64,000 nt of DNA from Solwaraspora sp. WMMA2065 (GTDB lineage: Bacteria > Actinomycetota > Actinomycetes > Mycobacteriales > Micromonosporaceae): NCBI RefSeq assembly GCF_030345075.1, contig NZ_CP128361.1, forward strand, positions 3,658,001 through 3,722,000. Direction: 5' to 3'. Below, piece after piece: positions 26,246-34,793 of this stretch. Below the pieces are notes generated by a model. It ran no database searches. It was not told where the DNA came from and saw only the letters and a list, made by a program, of their open reading frames with translations. Made by a program: the position numbers and the translations under genes. Positions within the stretch are counted from its first letter, which is position 1; every line of letters begins with the position of its first letter.

Positions 26246-26270
26246 GCCGCGTACGACGATCCGAGGACAC

Positions 26271-26307
26271 GGGGCAGGGCCGGCTCGGTGCGAGCCTGCC
26301 CTGCCCC
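26271..26307. terminator. Bidirectional terminator between converging genes
   Basis: GGGGCAGGGC (26271-26280) pairs with GCCCTGCCCC (26298-26307), extended by GGCTCG/CGAGCC around a short loop. It lies between the AraC gene and the convergent UnbU-like gene. Confidence 0.75.
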
Positions 26308-26348
26308 GATGACGCTGGCAGCTACCATCCCCGATGGTCGGTCGAGAC

Positions 26349-27281
26349 CTAGGGGCGGACCACCGGCACCCGTCGTCGCAGGCCCAAGCCGGCCAACAAC
26401 GCCCCCCGCATCACACACACGATGGTCAGCGCCAGGAACAGCCCGTACGACACGTGTGACAGAACGAGCAAGCCGTAGACCATCGCGGTCGTCACTCCGA
26501 ACAGGACCTGGTTGACGGGCCGGTGCGGTGTCGTGCCCGGATCGGTGATCATGTAGTTGGTGAACAGAATGAACGCCAGGCCGGACATCGGCATCAAGGC
26601 CGCCGGCAACGCGTGATCGGCGAGGAGCCATCGCGCCACGGCCTGCCCGGCGAACCCGGCGAGCCAACCGACGATCAGCGGCATCCGACCGGTCAACTTT
26701 GCGTTGATCACCGTGCCCGCCATTAGCACAGCCGCCGGCACCAGCCAGTCGAGCGCCCCTCCGATGTCCGCGGTGAACTGGTACGGCGGCGCGATACTCA
26801 CCCAGGAGAACAGCAGCAGGGTCAGTGTGATGCCGGCGTTCGACGGGTTCAGCACGTGCCGGTGCCGTCCGTCGATTCGAATCCGGATCAGGTAGCGGCT
26901 GGACACCGCCGCGGTGATCGCGAACAGGTACGGCCATGGCGACGAGTTCGCGTACAGCAACATCGCGCAGGCGAGCGCGCTGATGTGGGTGGGCAGCAGA
27001 TGGTCGACCAGACGACGCCAGCCTCCCGCGAATCCCGGACGCCGACGCTGCGCCCACGAGGTCGACCACTCGAACGCGAGGTCCAACAGGTACGCGTAGC
27101 CGACCACGACGAGCGGAACGATCGGTGCCTGTTCGAATCCCAGGAACCAGTGCCCCGCCACGGTGAGGACCGTGATGGAGACCGCGAACCGGCGCAGCGC
27201 CGGAGTGCGTCGGTCGGCGACGGTCGACGTCACGGCCGGAGTCGGTGCGGGCTCGACTCCGACAGGTGGATAGGTCGGCAT
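26349..27281 (-). CDS. UnbU-like membrane protein (RnfD/NqrB-related)
   Basis: A 310-residue polytopic protein with about 8-9 hydrophobic segments. Cytoplasmic-loop landmarks such as SRYLIRIRIDGRHRHVLNPS, NAGITLTLLLFSWVS and FTNYMITDPGTTPHRPVNQV match the UnbU (enediyne E5) family, distantly related to the RnfD/NqrB flavin-binding subunits of ion-pumping oxidoreductases; D-P-G-T-T-P is the family hallmark. A GAGGAG site precedes ATG 27281. It is the last gene of the haloperoxidase operon, 100 bases after it and behind a hairpin. A role in electron transfer or export of a product is possible but unproved. Confidence 0.8.
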   Translation of the reverse strand: MPTYPPVGVEPAPTPAVTSTVADRRTPALRRFAVSITVLTVAGHWFLGFEQAPIVPLVVVGYAYLLDLAFEWSTSWAQRRRPGFAGGWRRLVDHLLPTHISALACAMLLYANSSPWPYLFAITAAVSSRYLIRIRIDGRHRHVLNPSNAGITLTLLLFSWVSIAPPYQFTADIGGALDWLVPAAVLMAGTVINAKLTGRMPLIVGWLAGFAGQAVARWLLADHALPAALMPMSGLAFILFTNYMITDPGTTPHRPVNQVLFGVTTAMVYGLLVLSHVSYGLFLALTIVCVMRGALLAGLGLRRRVPVVRP

Positions 27282-27324
27282 GGCGCTTCTCCTCGGAGGT
27301 CGATCAGATGTCTCGCGGACAGGG

Positions 27325-27369
27325 GGGTGTCCCGCCGGTGGCTGTGGTCAGCCCGCCGGCGGGACACCC
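27325..27369 (-). terminator. Strong hairpin after the haloperoxidase gene
   Basis: A 14-base perfect stem (GGGTGTCCCGCCGG, 27325-27338, with 27356-27369) is capped by an inner 5-base stem GGCTG/CAGCC and a 4-base loop. On the minus strand it begins 12 bases after the UGA stop of the haloperoxidase gene. The simplest reading is a transcription terminator or mRNA-stability element before the UnbU-like gene. A SECIS-like role is considered in the findings. Confidence 0.7.
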
Positions 27370-27381
27370 GCGGCAATCCGG

Positions 27382-28869
27382 TCAGATGGTCACGGACTGC
27401 CCGTTGAATCGAGTCAGGGTCAGCGAATAGTTCTCCTCGAACCACCCCCGCTGACTACGCAACATGTCGATGGCGACCTGTTCGCCGAGTTCGAGCGAGG
27501 CGGCGTAGTCGCTGCGGTAGTGCACACCGGCAATGTTGCGACCGATCGCGATATTCGCCGCGAGCTTGTCGAGCTCCCCGCCGACGGTCATCCGTGCGGC
27601 ATCCGAGCCCAGGTAGGGAATCAGGGTGGTGCCGTCCGGGCTCACCTCGACCGGATTCGGAATCACCGCGGTCTCGTCGAACCACGCCTTCAGCAGCGTC
27701 GCGCCGGCACCGGCCACCGCCGCGTGTCCGGCACCGTACGACGGATGGGTGGGCGAACCCTCCGGATATGCCTGCGGTAGCAGGTAGCTTCCGTTGCGAG
27801 CGAAGCTGCGCCGGGCCGCCTCCGATTCGAGCACCTCATGGTGGAGGAAGTCGTATCGGCGACGCCCGGAGAGGTGCTTGTGTACCAACCCGGCAGACGC
27901 TTCGGGACGCAGCCGCCGGTGGACCCACCACTTCTGGAACCATACGGTCCGCAACGCGCGGGCGGTCGATCCGGTCACCAGGTCGTACAGATGCGGCCAA
28001 CCGAAGGTCCCGAACCCGAGCTGGTTGATCGACCACTGGTACGGCAGGTTGGCGTCCAGCGGCATGTCCAGGTCCTGCAGGATCAGCGCCGCGTGAAGGT
28101 ATGGCTGAAATGGGCTCTGGGTGGCGTCGAAGTGCACGTAGTGGGCCAGGTCGCGGGGGGTTGCGAGATACCGCGTGCGGTTGCGATCCCGGTCCTGCGG
28201 CCCGAGGCCTCGGCTGAATCCGCGTTGGATCTTCAACCAGGTGTTCCAGGTTGTCATGTAGTCCTGGCCGGGACGCACCGTGTCCTGACGCTGCTGCGTA
28301 CGGAACGTGCCGAACTGCAGATCACGCAGCAGGAACTGAGACAGGTACGGCCCGGCCAGGTCGCCCGGGGTGTCGCCACGGAAGACGGTGGCCGCGGTGA
28401 CCGATCCGTCCGAGCGGGGAGCCCGGTAGTCGCTGAGCGCGCCGAGCTCAGCCGCAGCCTCAGCCACCGTCGGGTCCGAGCCGAACTCGGCGAAAGGCAC
28501 GTCGCGACAAAGCGCCATCCAGTACAGTTCCACCATTTCCGCAGAATGCTCGGCACCGTCCAACCGGGGTGCCGGTCGGAGCCTGAACCGATCGCTGGGC
28601 GTGCCGGAGGCGTGCCGGGCCAGCCCGGCGAGGGGGTTTGTCAGCCGTACGCCATCCACGGTGCCCATCGGGACGCGCTCGAAGCTCTCCGGCGACCGAC
28701 TGGCTAGCGCCCGCAGCAGTTGGCGGTACGCGTTCGGGTCGACCTCGCCATCGTCGTCGTGCGGCAGGCCCTTATGGAAGCACGCCACATAGTTCGGGTA
28801 GGTGTTCTCCTCACCGTTGTTGTTGTGTTCGACCGTCGGGGCCTGCTGCCCGACGACGTTCTGGTCCAT
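27382..28869 (-). CDS. Vanadium-dependent haloperoxidase
   Basis: ATG 28869 has GGAGG eight bases upstream; the longer frame is not native. The 495-residue protein carries the vanadate-binding signature of the PAP2/haloperoxidase fold: KWWVHRRLRP (lysine and arginine, ~res 313-322), P-S-Y-G-A-G-H (~res 372-380, serine/glycine/histidine) and R-N-I-A-G-V-H-Y-R-S-D (arginine and the axial histidine, ~res 444-451). No signal peptide is seen. It would oxidise halide with H2O2 to halogenate or oxidise an organic substrate. It lies in one direction with SnoaL-like and UnbU-like genes. Confidence 0.9.
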   Translation of the reverse strand: MDQNVVGQQAPTVEHNNNGEENTYPNYVACFHKGLPHDDDGEVDPNAYRQLLRALASRSPESFERVPMGTVDGVRLTNPLAGLARHASGTPSDRFRLRPAPRLDGAEHSAEMVELYWMALCRDVPFAEFGSDPTVAEAAAELGALSDYRAPRSDGSVTAATVFRGDTPGDLAGPYLSQFLLRDLQFGTFRTQQRQDTVRPGQDYMTTWNTWLKIQRGFSRGLGPQDRDRNRTRYLATPRDLAHYVHFDATQSPFQPYLHAALILQDLDMPLDANLPYQWSINQLGFGTFGWPHLYDLVTGSTARALRTVWFQKWWVHRRLRPEASAGLVHKHLSGRRRYDFLHHEVLESEAARRSFARNGSYLLPQAYPEGSPTHPSYGAGHAAVAGAGATLLKAWFDETAVIPNPVEVSPDGTTLIPYLGSDAARMTVGGELDKLAANIAIGRNIAGVHYRSDYAASLELGEQVAIDMLRSQRGWFEENYSLTLTRFNGQSVTI

Positions 28870-28918
28870 GGTGAATGTCCTCCTGGACGGACAGCCGGCG
28901 ATGGCCGGGGAGCTGGGC

Positions 28919-29491
28919 TCAGTCAGTCGGTCCGGGCAACGGAGCTCCGGTGGCCAGGTCGACACGGACGCCGTTGGCGTTCACCCGGAACCGGGACCCC
29001 GCCTCGGACATGTGCCAGTGCAGCCACTTCCAGCCATCGGCGGTACGCACCGCCACCGCGGTCGCGTTGAGTGGCTGGTGCTCGAAGGTCCCGTCGGCGC
29101 GGGCGATCACGACGTCTCCACCCTCCAGGGTGAAACCCATGTTCGCGGTGGCCACCACCCGGGTGGCGCTGATCGACTTGTTCTGGGTCTCGCCCGCACT
29201 GGGGAAGAGCGTGGTCAGGTACTCACGCATCACGCCCGGGTCGGTGATCTCCAACGGAGAGCCGTCGGTGGCACCCAGTTCGTAGGTGGTGAAGTCGTCG
29301 GCGAGGCTGGCCAGGATCGTCTCGATGTCCCCTTCGGCGAACGCCTTCTGCAGGTCGGCGAGGAGCTTGCGCACCTCGATCTCGGCCTGCGGGTCCGGCT
29401 GGAAGATCGAACCGGCGCCACCTGCCGCGTTACCGAAGACACCCCCGAGGAATCCCCCGAGCTGCCGTCCGAAATCCTGGATCTCTGTCAT
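28919..29491 (-). CDS. SnoaL/NTF2-like protein
   Basis: A 190-residue protein. A glycine/alanine-rich N-terminus (QLGGFLGGVFGNAAGGAGS) precedes an NTF2-like domain (~res 40-165): VRKLLADLQKAFAEGDIETI, LADDFTTYELG, YLTTLFPS, DGWKWLHWHMSEAGSRF. The pattern fits ketosteroid-isomerase-like or DUF4440-like cone-shaped folds, which act as cyclases, isomerases or binding proteins in polyketide pathways. GAAAGG precedes ATG 29491. It is immediately upstream of the haloperoxidase gene (50 bases), so joint action on one substrate is plausible. Confidence 0.75.
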   Translation of the reverse strand: MTEIQDFGRQLGGFLGGVFGNAAGGAGSIFQPDPQAEIEVRKLLADLQKAFAEGDIETILASLADDFTTYELGATDGSPLEITDPGVMREYLTTLFPSAGETQNKSISATRVVATANMGFTLEGGDVVIARADGTFEHQPLNATAVAVRTADGWKWLHWHMSEAGSRFRVNANGVRVDLATGAPLPGPTD

Positions 29492-29654
29492 GTGCGGGTT
29501 GTCCTTTCTTGGTGTGCACGGTCGTCTACCGGCACAGCGTTCACTGCGTCCACCGGTCGCGGGTCGTTGTTTCGGATCCGCATCACCCGGCTGCCTCTAT
29601 TTTCATTGCCAGGGACCGGGCCGTTCTTCTCTACTCTTGCGATTGCGGCCCACC

Positions 29655-30110
29655 TCAGTCGTGCGTCGTCCGGCCGTAGCGTCTCGCGTATTCGGCGTTG
29701 AGCTGATCACGCAGTGCGCGATTCTGTACGCGCAGATCCGCGATGACCGCCTGGGCGCTCTCCCGGTACCCGGCCAGCTCGTCGCGGTGTTCCTGCCGTA
29801 GTCGCGCGGTCTCAACACGATGCTCCTCGACGAGCCGGCGGCGTTCCTCTCGCGCCTCGTCCAACGTCACCCGCCACCTCGCCAGCAGCTCGTTGCGCTC
29901 GGCCAGCACCGCACCCCGGGCCCGTTCATCGGCCTGGGCTGCGGCCTGCTCGGCGGCGGCGGTGTCGTTGCGGACAAGTCGGGCGAGCCGCGCGACCTCA
30001 CGTCGATGCGCCAGATGAGCCATCTGGCGCCCGCCCAGGTAGCTGAGCAACGCGGTGATGACAGCTGCGGCCGAGGCGACCAGGCTCGTCACGTCCATGG
30101 CCAGCCACAT
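29655..30110 (-). CDS. Membrane-anchored coiled-coil protein
   Basis: A 151-residue product with one N-terminal transmembrane helix (VTSLVASAAAVITALLSYLG) and a long arginine/glutamate-rich coiled coil (~res 35-150: EVARLARLVRNDTAAAEQAA, DEAREERRRLVEEHRVETAR). No family is recognised. Neither ATG 30110 nor ATG 30098 has a ribosome site; the good GAGGAGG at 30177-30183 instead serves a 26-codon ORF in another frame (30089-30169) whose stop overlaps ATG 30098. Either translation is coupled through that leader or a base is missing in between. Confidence 0.6.
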   Translation of the reverse strand: MWLAMDVTSLVASAAAVITALLSYLGGRQMAHLAHRREVARLARLVRNDTAAAEQAAAQADERARGAVLAERNELLARWRVTLDEAREERRRLVEEHRVETARLRQEHRDELAGYRESAQAVIADLRVQNRALRDQLNAEYARRYGRTTHD

Positions 30111-30159
30111 CGACCGGGCTGCGACCAGGGCCGCCGTTCGACCCGATCGGCCAATGAAG

Positions 30160-30218
30160 TTCGTTGCATTTGATGTCCTCCTCAGGCGGCGAACCTGAGA
30201 TCATTTCTATGCAACGAA
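30160..30218 (-). promoter_or_regulatory. Nested inverted repeats over a ribosome site and start codon
   Basis: TTCGTTGCAT (30160-30169) pairs with ATGCAACGAA (30209-30218), and inside it CTCAGG (30181-30186) pairs with CCTGAG (30194-30199). On the minus-strand RNA this encloses GAGGAGG and the ATG of the 26-codon leader ORF, so folding could hide both. It lies just upstream of the coiled-coil gene. Confidence 0.5.
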
Positions 30219-30249
30219 AAAGCGTGCGCCCTCTCTACGGTTGCGTACG
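30217..30249 (-). terminator. Terminator after tRNA-Sec
   Basis: On the minus strand CGTACGC and GCGCACG form a 6-of-7-base stem, followed by C and five T residues (30217-30221). It is five bases past the tRNA-Sec 3' end. Confidence 0.55.
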
Positions 30250-30253
30250 ATAG

Positions 30254-30347
30254 CGGAGGTGGACGGGAATCGAACCCGCCTGACCGGGATACCCGGTCAC
30301 ATCGGTTTTGAAGACCGCGGAGCGTCACCAGGCGCCCGTACACCTCC
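30254..30347 (-). tRNA. selC: tRNA-Sec (anticodon UCA)
   Basis: The minus strand folds as a selenocysteine tRNA: a long acceptor stem starting GGAGGTG and ending CACCTCC plus discriminator G73, the anticodon loop CTTCAAA in GGTCTTCAAAACC (anticodon UCA, reads UGA), a long variable arm (GTGACCGGGTATCCCGGTCA) and the T arm GGCGGGTTCGATTCCCGTC. Its 94-base length is typical and exceeds normal tRNAs. CCA is not encoded. It lies 38 bases beyond the selD stop on the same strand. Confidence 0.95.
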
Positions 30348-30385
30348 CCGGGACGGATCCCGTGACTGGTGAGATTGGTGTGGGG

Positions 30386-31426
30386 TCAGCGGATCTTTAC
30401 CAAGGTGCCTCCCGATGGCACCAGTTCGCCGATCACCGGTGCGCCCGGGACCTCACCGGCGACAAGCAGACCACCGGAAGTCTGCGCGTCGGCCAGCAGC
30501 AACGCGGTCTCCTCGTCAACCCCGGCGAAATCGACCCACGGACGTACCCATTCCAGGTTGCGTCGGGTGCCGCCGGACACATAGCCGTCCCGCACCGCCT
30601 GCCGGGCGCCCGCCAGGTAGGGCACCGCTGACGCGTCGATGACGGCGCCCACTCTGCTCGCCCGAGCCAGCTTGACCAGATGGCCGAGCAGTCCGAAACC
30701 GGTGACGTCGGTGGCGCACCGCACGCCCGCCCGGACCGCTGATTCGGCTGCGTCCCGGTTGAGCCGCACCATCTCGGCGATCGCGTGTGGAAAGCGCTCA
30801 CCGGTCGCCTTGTGCCGGGCGTTGAGCACCCCGACGCCGAGCGGTTTGGTCAGACTCAGTGGCAGGCCGGCCGAGCCCTGATCGTTACGCAGCAGCCGGC
30901 CGGGGTCAGCCAGTCCGGTCACCGCCATGCCGTAGCGGGGCTCCGGGTCGTCGATGCTGTGCCCGCCGGCCACAGCGCATCCGGCCTGAGCCGCGACATC
31001 GGCACCGCCCTGGAGTACCGCCCGGGCCAACTCCATCGGCAGCCGCTCGCGAGGCCAGCCGAGCAGGTTGATCGCGAGAACCGGCCGCCCACCCATCGCG
31101 TATACATCGGACAACGCGTTCGCCGCCGCGATCCGCCCCCAGTCGTAGGCGTCGTCGACAACCGGACCGAAGAAGTCGGCCGTGCTGATCAACGCGGTAC
31201 CTCCGGGGCCCTCGATCACGGCGGCGTCGTCGCCGGTGTCCAGACCGACGAGCAACCGGCCGGCGGGTACGAGCGGCTGCCCGGAGGGCGTCAATGTGAG
31301 GTCTGCGACCAGCCGTTCCAGCTCGCCGGCCGGGATCTTGCAGGCGCAGCCGCCACCACGTGAATACTGGGTGAGCCGGATCGGCCCGATCGGCGGGTCG
31401 GCTTGCGGGGTGGACCCGGGCATCAT
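30386..31426 (-). CDS. selD: Selenide, water dikinase (selenophosphate synthetase)
   Basis: ATG 31426 overlaps the selB stop (ATGATGA pattern), giving 346 residues. The N-terminus RLTQYSRGGGCACKIPAGEL holds the catalytic cysteine and lysine (C-x-C-K; E. coli C17/K20). GLDTGDDAAV, FFGPVVDDAYDWGRIAAANA (ATP/metal aspartates), AVAGGHSIDDPEPRYG and TDVTGFGLLGHLV follow the family order. It uses ATP to make selenophosphate from selenide, feeding SelA. The catalytic residue is encoded as Cys, not Sec, so this SelD does not itself need UGA readthrough. Confidence 0.93.
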   Translation of the reverse strand: MMPGSTPQADPPIGPIRLTQYSRGGGCACKIPAGELERLVADLTLTPSGQPLVPAGRLLVGLDTGDDAAVIEGPGGTALISTADFFGPVVDDAYDWGRIAAANALSDVYAMGGRPVLAINLLGWPRERLPMELARAVLQGGADVAAQAGCAVAGGHSIDDPEPRYGMAVTGLADPGRLLRNDQGSAGLPLSLTKPLGVGVLNARHKATGERFPHAIAEMVRLNRDAAESAVRAGVRCATDVTGFGLLGHLVKLARASRVGAVIDASAVPYLAGARQAVRDGYVSGGTRRNLEWVRPWVDFAGVDEETALLLADAQTSGGLLVAGEVPGAPVIGELVPSGGTLVKIR

Positions 31427-33351
31427 TCGACTCCTGTCTTCGCTCTCGGACTCAGCCGTCGGGCGCCCCCGTCCGCGCATCGGACCGTCCAACCGCGATG
31501 ATCCAGATGTTCCAGTAGCGGCACGGCCACTCTACGCGTGGTACCCAGGGCGACGCGGGCCTGCGCGACCGTGAATGGCTGCGCGAGTCGGGCAAGGACC
31601 TCGACGGCGGCCCGTTCCGCCTCGACCGGCAGCACCACGGCGGGCCCCAGCACCAGCACCTGACCGGTACGGCGGGCCGCCGCCAGCACCGATGGGTCGA
31701 ATCCGAGCCGCCGAAGCCCGTCGGCGTCGGGAGCTTCGAAGCCGGATCCTTTGCTCAGTGCGGCACGCAGCCGGTCCAGCGCGGTCGCCACCCGTGGGGA
31801 CATCCGCCGCTGCTGGTCTGCTGGGACGACCAGATCTCCGGCGAGGGCCAACCCGGGTGCCAGCAGCAGTCCGAGCAGCCGGGAATCGGGCAGCCCGAGC
31901 ACTGATCTGGCCTGGCCGGCCGGCACACCGGGCACCGGCATCGAGCCATCCCGGTCGGCCGGGTGGTGGACGCGCCCGGTAGGAACCGGTTGTTCGGCGG
32001 GTCCGTCCCGGCCGGCACCGCTTACCAGCTGTACCAGCCTGGCGTGCAGGCGGTCCCGGTGCGCCCGATCGAGCAGCCAGCCACCGACGCTCAGGGCGTC
32101 GGTCGGCGGCGCTGCCCCCGTCATGGCCCGTGACTGCGCCACGGTGATCAGTTTCCGCAGCCGTAGCGGCCAGGTGTCGCGGGGCACCGTCGTCACGTCC
32201 CGCAGCGCCGAGGCGCGAGCGGCGGCGGCACCCCGCCTACCCAACGGCGGTGGATCGACGTCGACGACGGTCAGCTGTCCGACGATCCGTTCACCGGCCG
32301 CCCCCGGGTCGACCAGGACCGCCTGGTCACCAACCAGCAACGGCATTCGCTGATCGAGGTCGAGTCGGACGGCCAGCGACTCGCCGTCAGAGTCGAGCAC
32401 CCGGACCCGGGCGATCGTGACAGCGCTACCCAGGTGCAGCCGCAGCGACGCCGGCAGGTGTCGCCGGCGCGGCCGACCACCGAGCGGGCGGTCCACCTGC
32501 TCAGGCGCCGGGCCGTCCACGCCGCCGGGCCGGTCGAGCCACCCGTCCACACAGGTGGACATCCAACAGTGCCCTGGACTTACCAGCGCCCAGCCTCGGG
32601 TGGCGACGCCGGCCGGCAGCCCGCGCAGCGCCAGACCCACGCGGCTGACGCCGTGTGCCGCCTGCACCGCGCTGCCGCACCGTTGTACCTCCCGGATCAC
32701 CACCGGTCGACGGTCAGGCCCCAGCTTCATCCGGTCCCCGACCCGCACCGTCCCGGCCGGCAAGGTGCCAGTCACCACAGTGCCGGTGCCCGCCGCCGTG
32801 AACGTCCGATCCAGCCACAGCCGGACCGGAGCTGCCCGGTCCGGCTGCGGCACCTGCCGCAGCACCTTGGTCAGCACCTCCCGCAGGGCGGCCAAGCCGG
32901 CACCGGTGCGAGCGCTCACCGCCACCGCCGGCCAGTTCGGCAGGCCTGCGGCGGCCAACCGCCGACCCGCGTCCGCCTGCGCCCACTGCGGTGTCGCGCG
33001 ATCGCACTTGGTCGTGACCAAAACGCCGTACCGCACGTTCAACGCGGCAAGCACCGCCAGGTGCTCGGACGACTGTGGCTGCCAGCCCTCGTCGGCGGCC
33101 ACCACAAACATGACGACCGGACTGGTACCCACCCCGGCCAAGGTGTTCGCGAGGAATCGCCGGTGTCCCGGCACGTCGACGAAGCTGACCTCCCGACCGT
33201 CGTCGAGGTGGGTCCAGACGTGCCCCAGGTCCACGGTCCGACCCGTATCGCGCTCGACCGGTCGGCGGTCGGTCGACATTGTGGTCAGTGCCCGGAGCAG
33301 GCTGGACTTGCCGTGGTTGACGTGACCGGCAGTGGCGACGACGTGGCTCAT
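31423..33351 (-). CDS. selB: Selenocysteine-specific elongation factor
   Basis: ATG 33351 overlaps the selA stop by four bases; 642 residues. The GTPase domain has AGHVNHGKSSLL (G1; Asn replaces the usual Asp), DVPGHRRFLAN (G3) and TTKCD (G4; Thr for Asn). EF-Tu-like domains 2 and 3 follow (GTGTVVTGTL, GLALRGLPAGVATRGW), then about 270 residues of winged-helix repeats (VGGWLLDRAHRDRL, FTVAQARVALGTTRRVAVPL) that bind the SECIS hairpin. It brings Sec-tRNA to UGA codons. This length is normal for bacterial SelB. Confidence 0.93.
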   Translation of the reverse strand: MSHVVATAGHVNHGKSSLLRALTTMSTDRRPVERDTGRTVDLGHVWTHLDDGREVSFVDVPGHRRFLANTLAGVGTSPVVMFVVAADEGWQPQSSEHLAVLAALNVRYGVLVTTKCDRATPQWAQADAGRRLAAAGLPNWPAVAVSARTGAGLAALREVLTKVLRQVPQPDRAAPVRLWLDRTFTAAGTGTVVTGTLPAGTVRVGDRMKLGPDRRPVVIREVQRCGSAVQAAHGVSRVGLALRGLPAGVATRGWALVSPGHCWMSTCVDGWLDRPGGVDGPAPEQVDRPLGGRPRRRHLPASLRLHLGSAVTIARVRVLDSDGESLAVRLDLDQRMPLLVGDQAVLVDPGAAGERIVGQLTVVDVDPPPLGRRGAAAARASALRDVTTVPRDTWPLRLRKLITVAQSRAMTGAAPPTDALSVGGWLLDRAHRDRLHARLVQLVSGAGRDGPAEQPVPTGRVHHPADRDGSMPVPGVPAGQARSVLGLPDSRLLGLLLAPGLALAGDLVVPADQQRRMSPRVATALDRLRAALSKGSGFEAPDADGLRRLGFDPSVLAAARRTGQVLVLGPAVVLPVEAERAAVEVLARLAQPFTVAQARVALGTTRRVAVPLLEHLDHRGWTVRCADGGARRLSPRAKTGVE

Positions 33352-34793
33352 CGCCGCTCGACCGCCATGGGTGTGGGCCGGCCTGGTTCGTCCGGCGACT
33401 GGCCAGCGGGTGACGTGGCCGCCCGCAGTACCGCCGCCGTCACGACTTCGTCCAGCTCCGCTGGCACAGAACGCATGTCGAGCAGCAGTCGGCCGTCGCG
33501 TACCCGGCCGACGACCGCGATCGGCTGTCGCCGCAGCGGCCGGGACAGGTGCTGTGGCACGCTGATCGCGCAGCTCGGCAGCCGTACCCCCGGCGCTCCA
33601 CCACCCCCGATGGCGGCTGTCGTGTCCGTCACGGCCGCCGGCACATCGGCTGCGGTGAGTCGGCCGACGATCGTCTCGGCCCGGGCCCGCAGCTCGTCGA
33701 CAGTCGTGCGCAGTGCCTGCTGGGTCGGGGTGGGTGGACAGCGGACGGTGGCCTCCAAGGCGGCGAGGGTCAGCTTGTCGACCCGTACCGCCCGGGCCAT
33801 CGGATGGCGCCGCAGCTCGGCGATCACCTCGCGATGGCCCAGCAACAGGCCGGCCTGCGGGCCACCGAGCAACTTGTCGCCGCTCGCCGTCACCAGGGCC
33901 GCGCCGGCGCGCAGCGCGGTGTCCGCATCCGGCTCGTCCGGCAGCACCTGCTCCGGCCCCAGCAACCCGGAGCCGATGTCGACCACCACCGGTGCGCCGA
34001 GCCCGGCCAACGCGCCCACATCGACCTGGGAGGTGAAGCCGTCGATCCGGTAGTTGGACGGGTGAACCTTGAGGATGAATCCGGTCCCCGACCACACCGC
34101 GGCCGCGTAGTCGGCCAGCGAGGTGCGGTTGGTGGTGCCGACCTCGACAAGCCGGGCACCGGCGGCGGCGACCAGATCGGTCAGCCGGAAGCCCGCACCG
34201 ATCTCCACCATCTCGCCACGGCTGATGACGACCTCGCGACCGCTGGCCAGGGCTGCCGAGGCCAGGATCAGTGCGGCCGCGTTGTTGTTCACGACGTGTA
34301 CCGCACCGGCAGCCGGTACGGCCGCGGCCAACGCCTCCAGCGCGGCCCTACCGCGTCGGTCCCGCCGGCCGCTCTCGAGGTCGTACTCGATGTCGATGCA
34401 GCCCGCGGCCCGTTCAAGCGCCCGGCGGGCCGGCGCGGACAACACAGCACGGCCGAGATTGGTGTGCAACAGCACCCCGGTCGCGTTGATCACCGAACGG
34501 ACGCCTTCGGCGCGCCGATCGACGAGATCGGCGGTGTGTCGGACGACCTGGTCCGGGGAGATCGCGCCGCGCCGCGCCTCCTGTTGCGCGTCGCGCAGCG
34601 CCTGGCGTACCGCCGGGCGGCCGTGCCGACGGACGGCCGCAGCCAGCCTCGGGTCGGTGAGGGCCCGATCGGTACGGATGATCCGGCGGCGGGCCGCCGC
34701 CGGGTCAGCGTCGGCGCTGGCGGCGGCCTCGTCGGCGTCGGCGAACGGTTCGATGGTGGTCGTCGCGATGCCGGTCGTCTTGATCATGTTCAT
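33348..34793 (-). CDS. selA: L-seryl-tRNA(Sec) selenium transferase
   Basis: A 481-residue PLP enzyme. Landmarks: INATGVLLHTNLGRAVLSA, IDIEYDLESGRRDRRGR, NNNAAALILASAALA, SRGEMVEIGAGFRL, VEVGTTNRTSLADY, VVDIGSGLL and the PLP lysine in TASGDKLLGGPQAGLLLG. It converts seryl-tRNA(Sec) to selenocysteyl-tRNA(Sec) with selenophosphate. The ATG at 34793 overlaps the stop of the UnbV-like gene by four bases, so selA, selB and selD appear to be translated from a message that begins upstream with non-selenium genes. Confidence 0.93.
   Translation of the reverse strand: MNMIKTTGIATTTIEPFADADEAAASADADPAAARRRIIRTDRALTDPRLAAAVRRHGRPAVRQALRDAQQEARRGAISPDQVVRHTADLVDRRAEGVRSVINATGVLLHTNLGRAVLSAPARRALERAAGCIDIEYDLESGRRDRRGRAALEALAAAVPAAGAVHVVNNNAAALILASAALASGREVVISRGEMVEIGAGFRLTDLVAAAGARLVEVGTTNRTSLADYAAAVWSGTGFILKVHPSNYRIDGFTSQVDVGALAGLGAPVVVDIGSGLLGPEQVLPDEPDADTALRAGAALVTASGDKLLGGPQAGLLLGHREVIAELRRHPMARAVRVDKLTLAALEATVRCPPTPTQQALRTTVDELRARAETIVGRLTAADVPAAVTDTTAAIGGGGAPGVRLPSCAISVPQHLSRPLRRQPIAVVGRVRDGRLLLDMRSVPAELDEVVTAAVLRAATSPAGQSPDEPGRPTPMAVERR

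Noticed and set aside
30386-31426. SelD as the missing selenoprotein
   Set aside because: Its catalytic position is encoded as Cys (G-C-A-C-K), not UGA.
31423-34095. 890-codon version of selB
   Set aside because: The first ~248 residues are an out-of-frame reading of selA; SelB begins MSHVVATAGHVNHGKSS at 33351.
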